Positions 46,306 through 61,175 of a stretch of DNA of 64,000 nt are shown here, one piece after another. Source of the DNA: Brachionus manjavacas (lineage: Eukaryota; Rotifera; Eurotatoria; Ploima; Brachionidae); assembly GCA_019054805.1 (NCBI GenBank), contig JAHQIY010000005.1, positions 4,757,501 through 4,821,500 of the forward strand, given 5' to 3'. Position numbers and translations under genes: made by a program. The notes beneath the pieces are model-generated. The model worked only from the letters and a program-made list of their open reading frames with translations. It searched no databases and was not told the origin of the DNA. The first letter of the stretch is position 1. Each line of letters opens with the position of its first letter.

Positions 46306-46699
46306 CTTGAATGACAAGTCTTTTTATGAAAAAATCAGAAATAGTTTTTAAATAACATAAAGTTAACAAGCAAAACTTTTTAGAAAACCAATTAACCAAT
46401 TTTATTTAAAAATTCTATTAAATTTGAGTAATAGTTTATAATTTATTATTGAAAAATTAGATTAAAAAATTTGAATTTACATTATGTTTAATAATAAAAA
46501 AGTTAAGTTATATTAATTTAAATAACAGATGAATTCAAGTGATTGGCACCTGATTAGAGCTGAGTTAAGTCTTACTATTGCTTCAGATTCTATTTTATAG
46601 CTTAGGATAATTTTACTTCAAAAATGACTTTTATGCAACAATGAAGCAAATCTAATCTAAGCTATAGAAATAACTCAATCAGGTCACCACCCGTACGTC
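46306..46699. other. AT-rich spacer
   Basis: No gene seen; promoter side of the second MPPED gene. Confidence 0.5.
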
Positions 46700-47130
46700 G
46701 TTCTTCTAAGGACGTAAGACCAAGATTTGCGCATTTTGACTAGTAATTCCCGTTTCTCAGATGGCTTGGTATTTTTGTTGCACACCGTTGAACTCTTTCA
46801 AGTGTGTTTATATCGCTAAAGAGGTACGGTCTCCAACCTTGAATCGCATATTCAAGATGAGATCTCACATATGTTTTGTACAGCTTGCTACAGATAAAAG
46901 CTTCTCTTCAGACAAATATCCTTTTCATGAGCCCAAGCATGGAATTGACCTTCGCAGCTGATTTATCCACTTGCGTTTTATAAAAATGATCTTTGCTAAT
47001 GAAGACACCAAGATCCTTCGAATAGTCAAGTCTCGGGTTTTTCTTGCCTAAATGCATAGCTCTACATTTGTCCATATTCAGTTTCATTAGCCATAACTCA
47101 CACCACTCAACGACTGACTCTCACGTTCAT
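46700..47130 (-). pseudogene. Non-LTR RT thumb/C-terminal remnant
   Basis: The minus strand reads WCELWLMKLNMDKCRAMHLG, KKNPRLDYSKDLGVFISKDH, FYKTQVDKSAAKVNSMLGLM, KRIFV, a stop, EAFICSKLYKTYVRSHLEYA, IQGWRPYLFSDINTLERVQQ. This matches the 'W.M.LN..KC..MH.G', 'DLGV..S', 'A..KAN..LGLIKR.F', 'LYK..VRPHLEYA', 'I..LE.VQR' series of CR1/L2-like elements. Catalytic RT motifs are absent. Confidence 0.85.
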
Positions 47131-48710
47131 AAATGAAAATTAGAATTTTTAAATTTATTATATAAATTTATTTTTTTTACAAATGGTAAAAAGCTTGAAT
47201 TTAAAAAAAAAATTTTCCGCAAAATCTTCGAAAAAATCTTTTAAAAAAAGAACCATTCAAAAAAATTATTATTTAAAAATTAATAAAGATACTTTTTTTT
47301 TAATTAAAAACTTAAAATTTTGATCTGAAATTTGCTTTTAATCATGAACTTGAATTTGATTATCTTATTTATTTATTATTTATTTATTAATCATGAATTT
47401 ATTTTTTTAGATTCAGCAATATTTTGACTGAAAAGTCTTTAATTATTAAATTTGTTTTCAAATTTAAATTATAACCAAATATTTTAGATATATTCTGATT
47501 AATAAAATAACTATTAAAAAAGGTATGAATTGCAATTTTAGAACGCTACATTAAAGTGAAACTATCAAATATAGTGTAGTTTGATTAAAAATGAACAAAA
47601 TTTTTTGAAAAGATGATGTAAATTGGTGTTATGAACGACCATAATTTTGGAAAGGATGGTCAAATTTTCAAAATTTTAAACTATTTCGCGAAAGTTCTTA
47701 ATAATTTTCAAAATAGTTAATAAATTGAGAATTGATTATGATAAAATCCTTATTGTTCCTTATCTTAACTTTTTACTTTTTTTTTTATAAACAAAACTAA
47801 CTACGATTTTCTAAGCCAAAACGAGATTAATCTTAAAAAATTGAATAATGAAAATTTTAAGATTAGAAGGCGATGGGACTCTCTGTTTCAAGCTGGATAT
47901 GTTCCAAGTTTAATTAAATAGGTAATATTTTACAAATTTTTTACTGAATTAACTGGCAAAAATTACTATTTTCAGTCACCCATACTCAGTATTCATTTTT
48001 CGCAACGCGCAAAAGTAAAATTGGAAATGTAAAATCAACGAAAAAACATATTTCAAACCATTTATTAGTCCTGGTTCCTTAACTTCAATTTGCCGATGTT
48101 AACAATCTATCTTTTTTATCATTCTTTTTTTGGAAATTTTGCAATTTATTCAATTATTTTTTAATTATTAATTTATTTAACACAAATTATTAAAAAAAAA
48201 ATAACTTGAAGGGTGAAAAAAAGTACTCACATCAAAAAAAAAATTTTTAAATAAATTAACTAACAACTCTATTCAAAAAGGACTAAAAATTATTATTAAT
48301 TTTTAATTTATTTAAATAATATTAAATGAAGTGTATTGATTATAGATGTTTGGATACAAATAGCTTCCAAAACCCAATCCAGTTAACAAAAATTTTGTTG
48401 GAATTTTTTCATCACACCAAACTGTAACTTAAGGATAAAACTAAAACAATACATTTGTTAAATTTTTATTTTTAAAAAAACAAATCCTCAAATATATTTA
48501 TTGAGGGTCAGAAAAAAGACTTTGCGATTCAAGACTACCTTATATTTTTTAATATATTAATAAAATAAACAACATCATCAGCTCATGTAATAATTGAGTT
48601 CATTCAAGCCATTCTAGTTCATAAAAATCCTTTTTTGGGGTCTGAAATAAACAAAAATAGTATCAGTAGTTGCATAAAAATTATTTAAGTGTAATACTAC
48701 GACCCTACGG
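47131..48710. other. AT-rich spacer
   Basis: Only a short coding-like scrap near 47870-47928 (plus: RRWDSLFQAGYVPSLIK) stands out. Nothing else supported. Confidence 0.45.
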
Positions 48711-48724
48711 TTTAAGCTACTAGA

Positions 48725-48880
48725 GGCTATGGCAATAAATTTGACTTTTCCAAACAGTGCTTGTAGCTAGCCATTTGTCTAAACTAGCTTTAAATAGGTC
48801 TATTGAATCTTAATTAACGATAACTTGAGGTAAACTATTCTAACCATTAACAACTCGGTTTATTAAGATATAAAAAAAAG
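48725..48880 (-). pseudogene. Non-LTR RT extreme C-terminal remnant
   Basis: The minus strand reads NRVVNG, a stop, NSLPQVIVN, a stop, DSIDLFKASLDKWLATS. The 'R.VN.WN.LP..VV.A.SI..FK..LDK' tail is the usual end of CR1/L2-like ORF2 proteins. Confidence 0.7.
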
Positions 48881-51800
48881 AATTTAATTCAATGGAATTA
48901 AGTAAATATACTAAAAGATGATTTGAAGAATCTGTTTAACTAAGGAAAATAGAAACAGTAAAGACATAATACAAGAGCTTTGAATTAAGACTTTTTTTCA
49001 ATTTTTATTTAAAAGTCAAGATATTTATAAGATATTGATTTATTATATGATAGAATAAAATATATTTAATACTAAAATGAATTATATTTTTATTTTATTT
49101 TTTAATAAATCAATAATTTTTTAATTTGTTTACATTGTATGGTGGCAAGAGGGTTTAAACAAAAGCTAAAGCGATTCGGACAAATCCTTGGAAAAACCAA
49201 AACTAAAGAAATTAAAACTTAAACTAAAGAGAATAAAAAACAACGAATTCAATTTTTTTCTATTTGAAAAATTTAGCAACAAAATTAGCAAGATTAGAGA
49301 ATCAAAAAAAAAAAATAATTTAATAATAGGTTGATCAGTATTATCAAGGGGTAGGTAAAAATTCAAGAATAGTGGTCTTGCACTTACCTTTAAATTTCGC
49401 TTATAACCAGCTTGAAATCCATGCAGAGAAAGATTATTAAATTATTTAAATTAAGAAATTAGTTAATATTTTCAATTATTATTTTCAGAAATTAAATTTA
49501 AATTGCAATTTTTTTAAATAATCATTATGCTTGTCAATTTTTAAAATTTAGTTGCTTTAAATTATTCTTCTCTTTAAAAAATTTATAAAAATTTCATCAA
49601 CATTTTAATTATTAAACAGTTTATTTGAATAATACTTTATCAACGAGTGAGTGGGCTTTTTTTTCTCAATTTTTGAAACTAATGTTCAATGCTTACATAA
49701 TGTTGATAAAAGAATAATTTGTCTAAACGCTTTCTATTGATATGGCTAAAATTTATCGCGAATATCTCAATTGCGTTTATTCATGAGAATTTATAAATCT
49801 CAATTCATTGAATTAATTAATATTAACATTTTGAATTTAAAGTTAATGATAATGACAACTGCTTGTAATTTACGATTCTTTATATTTGCCAAGCTGAGAA
49901 CACCTCTAATTGCAAATTTTAATAACTTAAACAAAATATGCAATTACTCTCTGTTAATTGCAAACATATAAAATTATCAAGTTTCCTTCATAAAAGATAG
50001 TTACTCAAAATGCAAAATTTAATCTATTTCAATCAATTTAAATGAGCATTATCTATTTGAGATGAAGACTAAAGAAATCATGCTGATTTTTTCTTTATGC
50101 ATTCCCTTCAAATTTACTAATTGATTTAGCTGATTAAAATTGCAATTAAAAAAAAGCTGATGTTCTAAGGTCTTGAAGTTATATTCCTTAGTTAATAATA
50201 GTTAAGGATCAAATATTATTCCACATAGGCCCCCCGAATCAAAATTTATTTTTCTTACCAATTGCTATAATCGATTAATATCGATAGTTGCAATTTTGAT
50301 AGCTAGTTCATTATTCAAACAAATTTACCTATTTAAAAACGAATAAAATATTAATTAAAAACTAAAAAAATAATTATTAGATCTATATCTCATTTTTTTT
50401 TTCTAATGAAGACTTTATTTCTTTTGTAATTGAAACAACAAGCAAAACATTAACAAATTTTGAAGAAAAAAAAAGTTTAATCTAAAACATGATTCTAACA
50501 AATTAATTATGTATTTTATTTGAATTTAAATTTTATTTTATTTGCAAATTTTGCCTAAAAAAGTTTGATAAGAGCTAGAAGAAATCAATACGCCCGATTT
50601 TTATTAATTGATTTTCTCTGTATATCAAATCATTTAACAAGATAAGTATTAGTTAAATAGAAGATATTTATTCGAGTTGAAAAGTGATAGTACACTTTTC
50701 GCTATCATTTTAAGTAATTGAATTTTAATTAAAATTTTGTATCCTGATTAGAGCTAATTCAAACATCAAGATGTTTTTAGTTGCTGAATGATTTTTATCT
50801 ACGAGCTATTTTCTATTGAATTTCAAACTAAAAGTTAATTTAGAGTTCGATAAACAATAGTTATTAATTATTATTCAATTAATATCAATTCTAGTTTAGC
50901 GCTTTTTTATTTTTTTTGTTGAGAAAATCAAAAATTTAAAAGATTTTTGTAATAATCAGTTCAATTTTTGAGATGGAAAATTTTAAAAAAATACCTATTT
51001 TTTTGTTTAATTTAATTAATTAGATACTTAAAAATTAACCAGATAAAATAAAAATACGAGCGACTTTTTTCAAATTTTAATGACTCTCATATTCTTTAAA
51101 CTAATTTTAAATATGCTCCAAAAATTAATTTTTTACAGGTCGTTAAGTTGGAATTATAACTCAGTTTTTTCATTAAATTATTTGACTAGTGAAACATTGA
51201 AAGAAATCTTATTTAAATCCAATTTATAAGTACAAAAGTAAATATTTTAAATCAATTTAATTCTGTGCAAAGTAAGATTTTCTTTAAAATAATTTGACAA
51301 TAGTATATTTTTTAATTGATCAATAACACAAAATGAACTTTTTTTAGACTCAAATAAGATTTAATCTAAAAATTTTTAAATTAAGAAAAACAAATTTATC
51401 ACTCTTCGTCTTTTTTATCCCAAATTGATTTATTTAAAATTCAAAATCTGATTATACTAAAATACGAATGTATTTTGTTTGAGAAGTTTAAGAAAATGGT
51501 CGAAATTATCCAGTTTAGATAGACAGTGAAGCATTTAAAAAAGCTTCTTGATCAAAAATATTAATAGGCATAATTTTGTTAAGTATGGTTGATTTTATCA
51601 TCTGTGAAGTTTTTAGTTGCCAAAGTAAATTGATATGTTGGTAAAAGATATACAAAAGTTGGATTATTAGTTCCAAGCTAAATTTAAATTTTGGAAAGGT
51701 TTTATATCAATTATTTAAATTTTTATTAAGCATTTTATATTTTTAGCAATTTCAATTCAATTAAATTACAATTTGGTTAATTTTCAAACAAAATTTATTT

Positions 51801-54800
51801 GTTTACCAAAAAGAAAAATTCATTATTGTTTAAAAAAAAATAAATTCTTAAGCTTTTAATTAGCAAATTTGTCAAGGTTTGAATTTTTTTAAACGCTTAA
51901 CAAAGGTGTTGTTGATAAAAAGACCCGAGAGACCAAGACCCCGAGCTCACGTAACTTGAAAAATTCTTAATTGATTTAAAATTAATTTTTGTTTTAAATT
52001 TTCTTCAACGAACATGGGAGCAATTAATTTTGGAATGAGATATTTTCATTTTGCTTAAAATAAAAAGAAAACTTTTTTCTCCTAATGTCTGTGTGTGTTT
52101 GAGATGGTATGTTCGCTCTGGTAGTTAAGAAAAGACCTCTGAAGATTTTCTTATTAAATTTTGTATGCATTTTAATTTAGATACATTTTCACTTAATTGT
52201 TATTTAATTTAATAGTTTGTCATGATAAAAGATAAAAATTCTAAAAAATTTTAAAATTGATGGGCTTTGCTATTTTTCGATTACATTTCAAATAAATAAA
52301 AAATTAATACTAGCTGTAGACTGTATCTTAAATTAATTTCAATATTTAAAACAAATAAAATAAAAAAGGTGAGATGAAATTTCAAAAATTGTTGTTGAAG
52401 CGTCTATCATTCTGAATCGAATTATCAATTTGCTCAAGGCCTGAGCTGCTTGCTTCTATCTCTCACATAATTCAACCGCCAAGGATTTTCTGAAAAGATA
52501 AATTTAAAATTTTATCTTAAGTTTTCCAATGACCTTAGGAACATCTAATGTCAAAATTTGTCGACAAAAATTTTTATTCACAAGAGTCATTTAAATGTGA
52601 ATTTTTTTTAGAACTTGAGGAATTTTTCGGCATTGTTTGGGTGAATTTAAATCTAGAAATTTATATCACCATAAATTTAACCTTAAATTAAGTGATGGTA
52701 TTTCACTTTTTTAAAAATTAGTAACAATTTAAACAAGAAGATTATGACTTGAGAAAAGTTATCTTTTTATTTTTGCTAAAAACAAACTTATGAGGCAGAA
52801 GTTTTGTAATCAGTTTGTTCGAAACTACTTTAGAATTAATTAAAGTTTGAAGTAAAATTTATGGAAAGCTAGAGCTGAATTATTCGATGAAATACATCAA
52901 ATCTTTCTTTTATTAAATCGAATATTTTTGCTAATAAGTAACACCGATTAAAAAGAAAGGCAGTTGCTTTGTTAATTAAATTTTAATGGTTTCCTTACTG
53001 AAGATTGATACCTTTTATACTTTGTTCCGTAAATCACAATTAGTAACTTATTACTTATCAATAAATTAAGACAAGCAAAGTCTGTTAGGTATTTTTAAGT
53101 GGAATTTAATGAATTTGATTTATTTTTTTTAAATATTTTTTTACAATTAGTTTTCTAGATTCATTGGGATCTCATCGATAATAGGCTCATTCTTTATTAA
53201 TTAATTATTATAGCGAGCAAATTTTCTACTAATGATTCCTTAAGAGATAGATCTTTGATCTAAACAATTTATTTTCACTCAAAGCTTAGCTCGCAGATTT
53301 ATTAATATTCAATTTAGTTTAGTTCAAAATTCTTATTTGTGTAGCACATTATTTCATTTTTGTAACTTTAAAAATAATTAAATAAAATATTTAAATTCCA
53401 AGCTAAACGTTTATTTTATTTTTATTTAAATTACAATTTAAGGATAGGAGCTCCGGTCAGTTAAGAATGGTTGTAAAACCTTCTTTTGAATCTTTATGTG
53501 CCTAAAATTTGTTTCAAAAAATTGATTCAAATAAGAGAATATTTTACTTTAAAAATTTATTAGAAATTAATATTTAAAATGAGTAGTTTAATTTTAATTA
53601 TCAGAAAAAGCCTTGATTAGACGGACTTAGATCAAACTTGAGAATGTGCAAATTTTTTTGTTTATTGACGAGTTTAGCCTTTGGATCAATTTGTAATGGC
53701 TTTTCGGATTATAATGGTAGCCAAAATTTTGATAGGCACGATTTTGCTGGCTTGTCAAATTATTTAAAAAACTAAATTTAAATGATTAAATAGGCTTTTG
53801 GTTAAACAAAAAAGCTCCTAAACTAATTTAAGAGTTGTCAATAAAAATTTTTTTAAGACTTTTTTGGCATGGAATTATTCTTAAAGTGCTGATTTAATTT
53901 TTATTTCAAGTTGAATGAACTCCACATAAAATTTAAACGAAATAAAAAGCTAATTAACAGATTATTGTATCATCCATTTAAAGAAAAATAAAATGCGCAT
54001 ATTAATCACAAATGAAGGTCGGTTTCAATAAAATATTAATAAAAAAAGATTTATAGCAAATCTAGGCGAATTCAATGACGTATTATGGTACCTTGTTAGT
54101 TTTCAAATTTTTTTTTCAAAATTTTAGTTTATAATTAAAGTTTTGAGATGTTCAATTGTTTCGATATAATGCTTTCGACTGCATGGAATTTTATGTTCAA
54201 TAAAGCATCTCAATTAGGCTCGAAAAATGATATGCAAACAATATTTCTATAGAAGTATTAATTCAGCCTAATATCCCTTTAAGACAATTTTGCCTTATGA
54301 CTTTATATAATCTTGGTTTATTTATTCAGTGGAAAAAAAATTTAAGTTTGCAATTAAAGCAAAAAATTGTTTAATTGAGTACAAATAAGGATTCGGAAAA
54401 TCAGAGTCATTTTTAATGAATAAATCAGTTTTTATTTAAGTTTTCTTAATAAATTCTAATAAAACGGTTAGGTAATAAAAAAGTTTAGTTTGATTTATTT
54501 GAAAATTGCTTTCGAATTTCCAGAATAACCAACTTTTTAATTTAAGAGGCTTATCCCAGGCAAATTTTAATTAAATGTTTATAAATGCCAAAATTAATTA
54601 TTTTTATTACTATTTAAAGTCTTGTAAACAAAAAGTAGACATTTTTTTATTTGAAAGAGCTTGCCATAATTTAGGTAATGGTGCATGAATATTTCGATGG
54701 ATCAATAAGTCAGTCCCATTTTCTGGTCTTAATTTTCTAACCCATTTAAAAAAAAATGGCATTGTTTTTTTATGACGACGATTTAATAAATTTACGACTT

Positions 54801-57800
54801 TATTTTGTCCAAAAAAGCTTATTACTTAAAGTACAAAATATTAATTAAAATAATTTCGCTCTTAAACAGCATTGTGTGGTGTTTTTGCATTTTGAATTGA
54901 GAATAACTTGCAGTTTATCTGCTTTTCTTGAGTGATGAATCTAGTTTTTATTATTTTCTTAGCTCAGGTAATCAAAGTATCTGAGAAGGCTTTTCATCTT
55001 TAAAGTTATTTTTACTTAATTATGATTGTTTGATTGCATTTTAAAGAATAAAAAAAAAAGATTGACAATATTTGATGATAATCACTCTCATTCTATTCAG
55101 TTTATGGCCATAATTAACTTTTTTTAAATTCTAAAATGGGTTCTAAGGTAAATTTGGGCTAAAATTAAGAAATTTTGTTGGAACAATAAAATTAATCAAC
55201 AAAATGCTGTTTTTTTTAATTTTTAAAATTAGACAAAATTTACTTTTTGGAAACGAGTATGGTTTCGTGTATATATCGTTCTAAAATTTTATTGTTTTTC
55301 ATGAAGATTTAAAAATATTCGGAGTTTGAGATTTACTAAAAAATAGTGAAGCCAAAGATTAAAAAATATAAACTTGAATCAAGTAGATATTTTTGGCCAA
55401 TTTTAAAGTTAATTAAAAAAGTTTTATTTTAAATTTCATTTGTTTTCTTTTTTTAAAGTAGCAAGAATTTTAAGAAGATATAAGTTAATAGAAGAAGTCT
55501 TCCCTAAGTCGACTAGTATCATGAATTTTATGTAAAATTTTTTTTTCAAAATTTGATTTTGTTTGGTTTTTTATATTCTTTTTTAAATCCTAAAAGAATA
55601 AACAAATTTAATTAAAGATATTCTCGAGTTTTAAAAAAATCATTTTGCTTCGCGTCTTTTAAACAGTTCGACTTTTAAATGAGCTTTACTACTATAATTC
55701 CTCGAGACACTAAGAGTTAAACACATAATAATAACCCATTCTTGCTCAGCATTCATTAACTATTTTAAGTTCGAAAATTATTCGTCTTAATTTACAGGAA
55801 TAAATTAAAAACAAAATTTGACGTCTAATTTAAGAAAATATTTAATAAACTAAAAACGAATGAAAATAACACTGACGCTGAGTTAAAATTTGAGCTAACA
55901 AAAAATTAATATTTGACAAAACACACATAATATTAATTAAATTTTTAATCCAATAATTTTTTAATTAAATTCAATATTTGAATTTTTCAAATTAAAGTGA
56001 TTGAAATACTTGGCAGAGTAGTTGTTTTATTCTTAATTAAAAATAAACCATTTTATTTAAGGACCCGTTTGTGTGAAATAAGGGTTAATACGGTGCCTAA
56101 ATCTGTTTTGAATCACGTGTCTCTAGACTCATTTTTTTAAATTTACCTATTGACCGGAATTAGTCAATCGGGGCAGATTTTAAACCTTATTTATGATCGA
56201 AAAGAAGGTAAAAAAAACAGCTTAAAATATCATTTAAAATTTTCGTGTTTAATCGTTTCTATCTTGATTCTAATGAATTTTATGCATTTTCTAATTCAAA
56301 ATTATTTTTTAATGTCGTTAATATTTAAACGGTTTTAGAATTTTGGCTCAAAAATTTTAATTAAAATAAAATAATTTCAAATTATATAAATATTGTGTTA
56401 CTTTTTTTTTCGTTTCGTTCCCTCTGTATTTTTTGGCTCACCTTTAGAATTCTCATTTAAACACAAAAGCAAATTTTAAAATTAAATTTGGGTTTTGTTT
56501 CAAATTTATTAAAACGATCAGCATAAAAGAAAATATTCAAGTTTTAATTAATTAGAAAAAAAAAACTCAAATAATCCAACGTTATTTGATATCTTTATTT
56601 CTAACTTTCTCTCTTGGTCTTAAATATTCACTTGGTTTAATTGATTATTAAGTTAACAATATTTTCTCTAAATTTTTTGAGCAAGTGAAGTTGATATTTT
56701 CCAAAAGCAATCAAATTGTATAATTCAACAAAAATCATAGTTTCCTTTTCAAAAATTAATCTTTGGGAAACATGGATTCACTCGACGTAATTTATTCATT
56801 TCTTTTTATCAAATTCTCATTTTAATCTTTCATAAAAAAACAAAACTTGTATTTCTTAAAGAAATTCAAATTTTTCAAAAAAGATTTTTGTTTCAGACAT
56901 CAATTAAATCCAATCAAACCGGTTAAGAATTAATTTAAATTCAGAAAGCATAATTATCAACGTAAGGAACTGGATTTTCTACAAACATTTTTCTTAGCTT
57001 TATTTTATAGAATTTAAAATAAATACTAAATTATTTATAAATATTAACTTTGAAAAATTTACTGTTCTATCAAATTTTAATTTAGATAAAAACAAACGAA
57101 ATAAAATGTTTTTGGTGCTCAGCAATCGTAAGTATTAATTTATCATCAAAACAAATTCTAAACAAATTATGCAATATGATAAATGACAAATTTTAAAATT
57201 TTAAATTTTGGTTAAACAAGGATTTGCTTATTATTAATTGGTATTTAACGTTTTTAATTAAAAAAGGAGATATTTTATTAATTTTTAAAGTAAAACTAAA
57301 TATTTGAGATTTTTTTTGCAATGATTCCAACTATGATTTTACTAGATTCTCGGATGATCTTAATTTTAAGTTTTCCGAGTAATATTTAGCTAAAAAATTA
57401 TGAAGAAAACTTATAAATCAAATTTAATTAAAATCACGTATTAAATTTTTAAGTCGATCTTTTATTTTAAAAAATTACTCTCCTTTATACGTGAATTATT
57501 CTAAATTCATTTTTTTGAATTATCACTTTTTATTAATTGAATTTTCAATCCTTGTCTCATCGAGTATTATTTTCCTAGAAGATATAAACTTACAAAATAC
57601 ACACACTAATACTCTTTTTTTTCATTATGTTGTTAAATTAAATTTAATATCTCTTTTAAGAAAAAATGGAAACTGAAGAAGTCTAAATCGGTCACTAGAT
57701 TGCCAATGGCAGAAATCAATTTCAATAAAATCAATCGGCAGGGTTATTGTCTATAATTAAGTCTTTATTATTGTCAAGACCTTGTTAAGCTAAATCATAA

Positions 57801-60701
57801 TTAGAAAATTTTCTTGTTTAAGAAAATTTAAATTTTAACAATTAGGATGAGTTTAATACTCTAAATCTTGAAAAACAAATAAAGTTGACATATTTTCCCT
57901 TAGGAGTATGTAGTTATCTAAGTTTTGTAAAATTAATACGAGCATAAACTATTTTAACTATGTTGACTTGGAAAAAAATTTAAATTTCAAGTTTAAAAAA
58001 TAATCTTAAATCAAACTTATTTTTTAATTAAATCATAAAATATGATTATTAATTGTGAAAACAACTTTTTTTTATTTATTGTGAGAATTAGAGATTCAAA
58101 TCAACAAAAAAAAGAATTTGAGACACTAATTTTTTATTTAATTTTATCAAAAAATTATACGTACGCCAAATTGTACCAATTTTCTTAACTTGCAACATAT
58201 TTTTTGATAGATTCAAGTATCGGCTCTAATTTAAATAGTTTAATTAATATACATAACCGTATCTGACGATGCATCTTTTTTTTATATTTAACGCCTTGTC
58301 TATGATTAATTTATCAAATCAATTATAATTATTTAAACTTTTTTAAAATTGAAAATTTCTAAAGATTGATATTTAAGTAATTCTTAAACAATTAGCCAAA
58401 TACGTACATATTTGTTGTCTCTATTTTAAATAGATAAATTAAAAGCTGATTTTGTGTTTTAATTTTTAAATGTTTTTTCTTAATGGATCTAAAACGATTA
58501 AATAACTTTTAGAACAAAAAGTTTTCGGCCAAAAAAAATTGAATTTTATAAATTATCCATTTATATTTAAAATTTTTTGAAAAAAAAATATTAGAAACAT
58601 ATGAATTATTTAAGAATTTCAGGCCAAAGATTGATCATAAGCACTGAATAGATAAAATTTAGTTGAGTATTTTAGAATCAAGTTCAAAATTCATAAAACA
58701 TTATGCTCTTTAATTAATTTACACGAAGTATTTGAACAAGGTTTATTAAAAGAGTAAAATAAATGAAGCAAAGTGATATGAGAGATAGGTATATCAAAAT
58801 ATTGACTGGAACCTAAGATCAATAAGAAATTTAAAATTTAAATATAGCTAGTTTAGAAAAAGTTAAAATTAAGACCTTAAATAATGTGAGAGCTAATTTA
58901 GACGATTAGATTTTTTATATTTGACAAAAAAGAAAGTAATTACAATACAGATTGACTATTTATTTATAATTATGTGTTTTAAAAGCAAAACAAATGAAGT
59001 TTAGATTAAATTTTCTGTTAATCTTTGGAAAAACTTTGTAAAGTATAATTAGAGCTGAAGAAAGTTGAGAGTCTAGGTAAAGGTGAATAAAATAGGCTAC
59101 AGAATAGTGCACTATTCAAAATTAAGAAAAAAAATCCGACCTAATCTATTAATTATAAAATCAAATTATGTAAGTTAACGAGCGATTTTTTAAGATAAAG
59201 TTTTCTTTCGCTTTTAAAAAATTTCAAATTTAGGACACTTGAAATTTAAATCTTTCTACTCCTTCGGTCATTTCTCTTCAAAAGGTTTTAGATTATTATT
59301 AAGCTATGGAAATTTTAAAATAATCAACTAAATAAACAAAAATAGATTCGTTGATTCAGAGTCTCCCTGCGAATCGCTTAAATTGTTTAAATTTAATTCT
59401 AAATTAGAGAATAATTAAATTTTGTTTGCGTTCAATTTAAATGACATAAATTTCGCATCTAAAACTCTGTTATTAATTATTGTCATAAAGCAAAACTTCA
59501 TACAATGAAAAGACTTTTAGAAGAAAAATTAATCTTTAATTTTGAATGAATAACCCATAGGATTATTTAAATATTGCTTTAGAAATTAATTTTGTTAATT
59601 ATTTTAAATTAAAATTTTGTTTATTTTTTTTTTGAATTTTCAATTTGTTTTATTTATTTAAATTTTAAATTTAATTTGATTACCAGACTAAGTAAGATGT
59701 GAGTGCTTTATTTTGGTTTACATTTTCCAACTGCATAAACCATTCGAATAATAAAACTTAAATTTAACTCAGTTCAAAAATTTTTTTATCCTAAAATTCA
59801 ACTTTTAAAAAAATAATGGTAAATTCAATCTAAAAATTTTAGTATTCCTCCCGTAAAAGATTAAGATAAAGCTCACAAGCATATGTTAAGGAATGTTATC
59901 TTTGTCGTCGTTTTAGAAAAAGGATTCCAAGGTATTTTAACTTTTAAATTCATTCATCATTCAAATTATCGAGGCTTTTGTTCGAAAAATTTTCTTGCAT
60001 TTAATTAATTTCAAATGTCTACGCACTATCTCTTCCATCATTTGATAATGTTCTATAACCGTTCTGCTAAATTTTCATTCCTTCAGATGATTAGGTACAA
60101 AGAGAGAATAGGAATTGTGGATAAATTTTTTGTTTAAATTTTTATTTAAAAGAGGAAAAACTTTGAGCGGCATATTTGCGTTTCACATGATTTTAGATTT
60201 TTAATTTATGATTAAGTGAAATTTAAAAGTCATTGAATAGTTTAAACTAAGTTTAAAAAAAGGTTTAGAGCCTCTTGTGTTTAATTTTTTTTGTTGAATT
60301 TAAAAGGCTTTTGTCTTTTTTTTTAATTAAATTAGAAGAAAAAACAATTAAAAACAACGAGCATAAGAGCTTGAGTTTATTAATTGTGTATTTACATAAT
60401 ATTCAGTTATTGAATTTTTAAATTTTTTAAAATAAAGTGAAAAAGAATGAATTAAAATAACTAAATGGAAGCTTTAGAATTATATCAATCAAAAACTTTG
60501 GTAAATTTAATTTTTTTTTTGTTAAGAACTTTAAAAATTTACAAAAACAAAAATATTTTTTGTCGAACTCAATTAAAATTTTAGAATAATTGAAATTCCT
60601 TGCTGAAATTCTGAAATCACTGGATTTAATTTAAAATCTGGGTTAAATTGCATAAAAGATTTCTATTTAAATATTTAAAACCCTTCCCCGCAATGACTTA
60701 C
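48881..60701. other. Long AT-rich gene desert (about 12 kb)
   Basis: I could not support any gene, transposon or long repeat here. Open frames (for example 49166-49366, 49771-49971, 56150-56338, 57491-57676) are short and Phe/Ile/Leu/Asn-rich. TGGTGGCAAGAGG at 49141 looks like an LTR primer site, but no LTR accompanies it. The stretch lies between retrotransposon debris and a ZFHX-type developmental gene, so large introns or cis-regulatory DNA are possible. Confidence 0.5.
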
Positions 60702-60801
60702 GGTTCTAATAATAAAACTGGCGGTTCGCTCTTGTGCAATACTCGGCCATTAACTTGAACGACTTTGCCAAGAGTACGATAAGGCCGATCAGGGCCATTA
60801 T
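60702..60801 (-). CDS. Isolated well-formed internal exon of an unrecognised gene
   Basis: The minus strand has TTATTTTTAG, then 100 bp of clean coding, then GTAAGT. It codes NGPDRPYRTLGKVVQVNGRV followed by LHKSEPPVLLLEP, entering and leaving a codon mid-way (2 + 96 + 2 bases). GC content is much above the flanks and both splice sites are near consensus. No sister exons are recognisable within several kb, so it belongs to a gene with large introns or is a remnant. No family recognised. Confidence 0.5.
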
Positions 60802-61175
60802 CTAAAAATAACTGATGACTCGAAGAGTCTTATCGCAACAAAATGAATCCAACTTTTTTATTTTTTTAAAGCCAAGTAATTTTCTTCTTAATTATAAAAG
60901 ATAATTAAATTTTAGACCTAAAAAAAAATCTAGGATTGAAAATTTCATCTAAATTTGCACGCTTCTAATTGAATTATTAAACGAATAAGACAATTATGAC
61001 ATGGAATTAAGGTCTTAGTAATTTAATTAAAGTAACTTGATAAAAATATTTCGGTTTATTTTTGTTTATTGAACACAATTGAGAGAATTGAAAAAAAATT
61101 GACATTATGTGAATAATTTTATTTAGATTTTAAAAAATTTTGTTTTGTAATTTTTTTAAATTTAAATGTTGCGCT
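60802..61175. other. AT-rich region upstream of the ZFHX-type exon
   Basis: No gene seen; candidate promoter/5' UTR. Confidence 0.5.

Noticed and set aside
49141..49160. TGGTGGCAAGAGGG, like an LTR primer-binding site
   Set aside because: No LTR, gag or second LTR nearby; a short match in AT-rich DNA is not enough.
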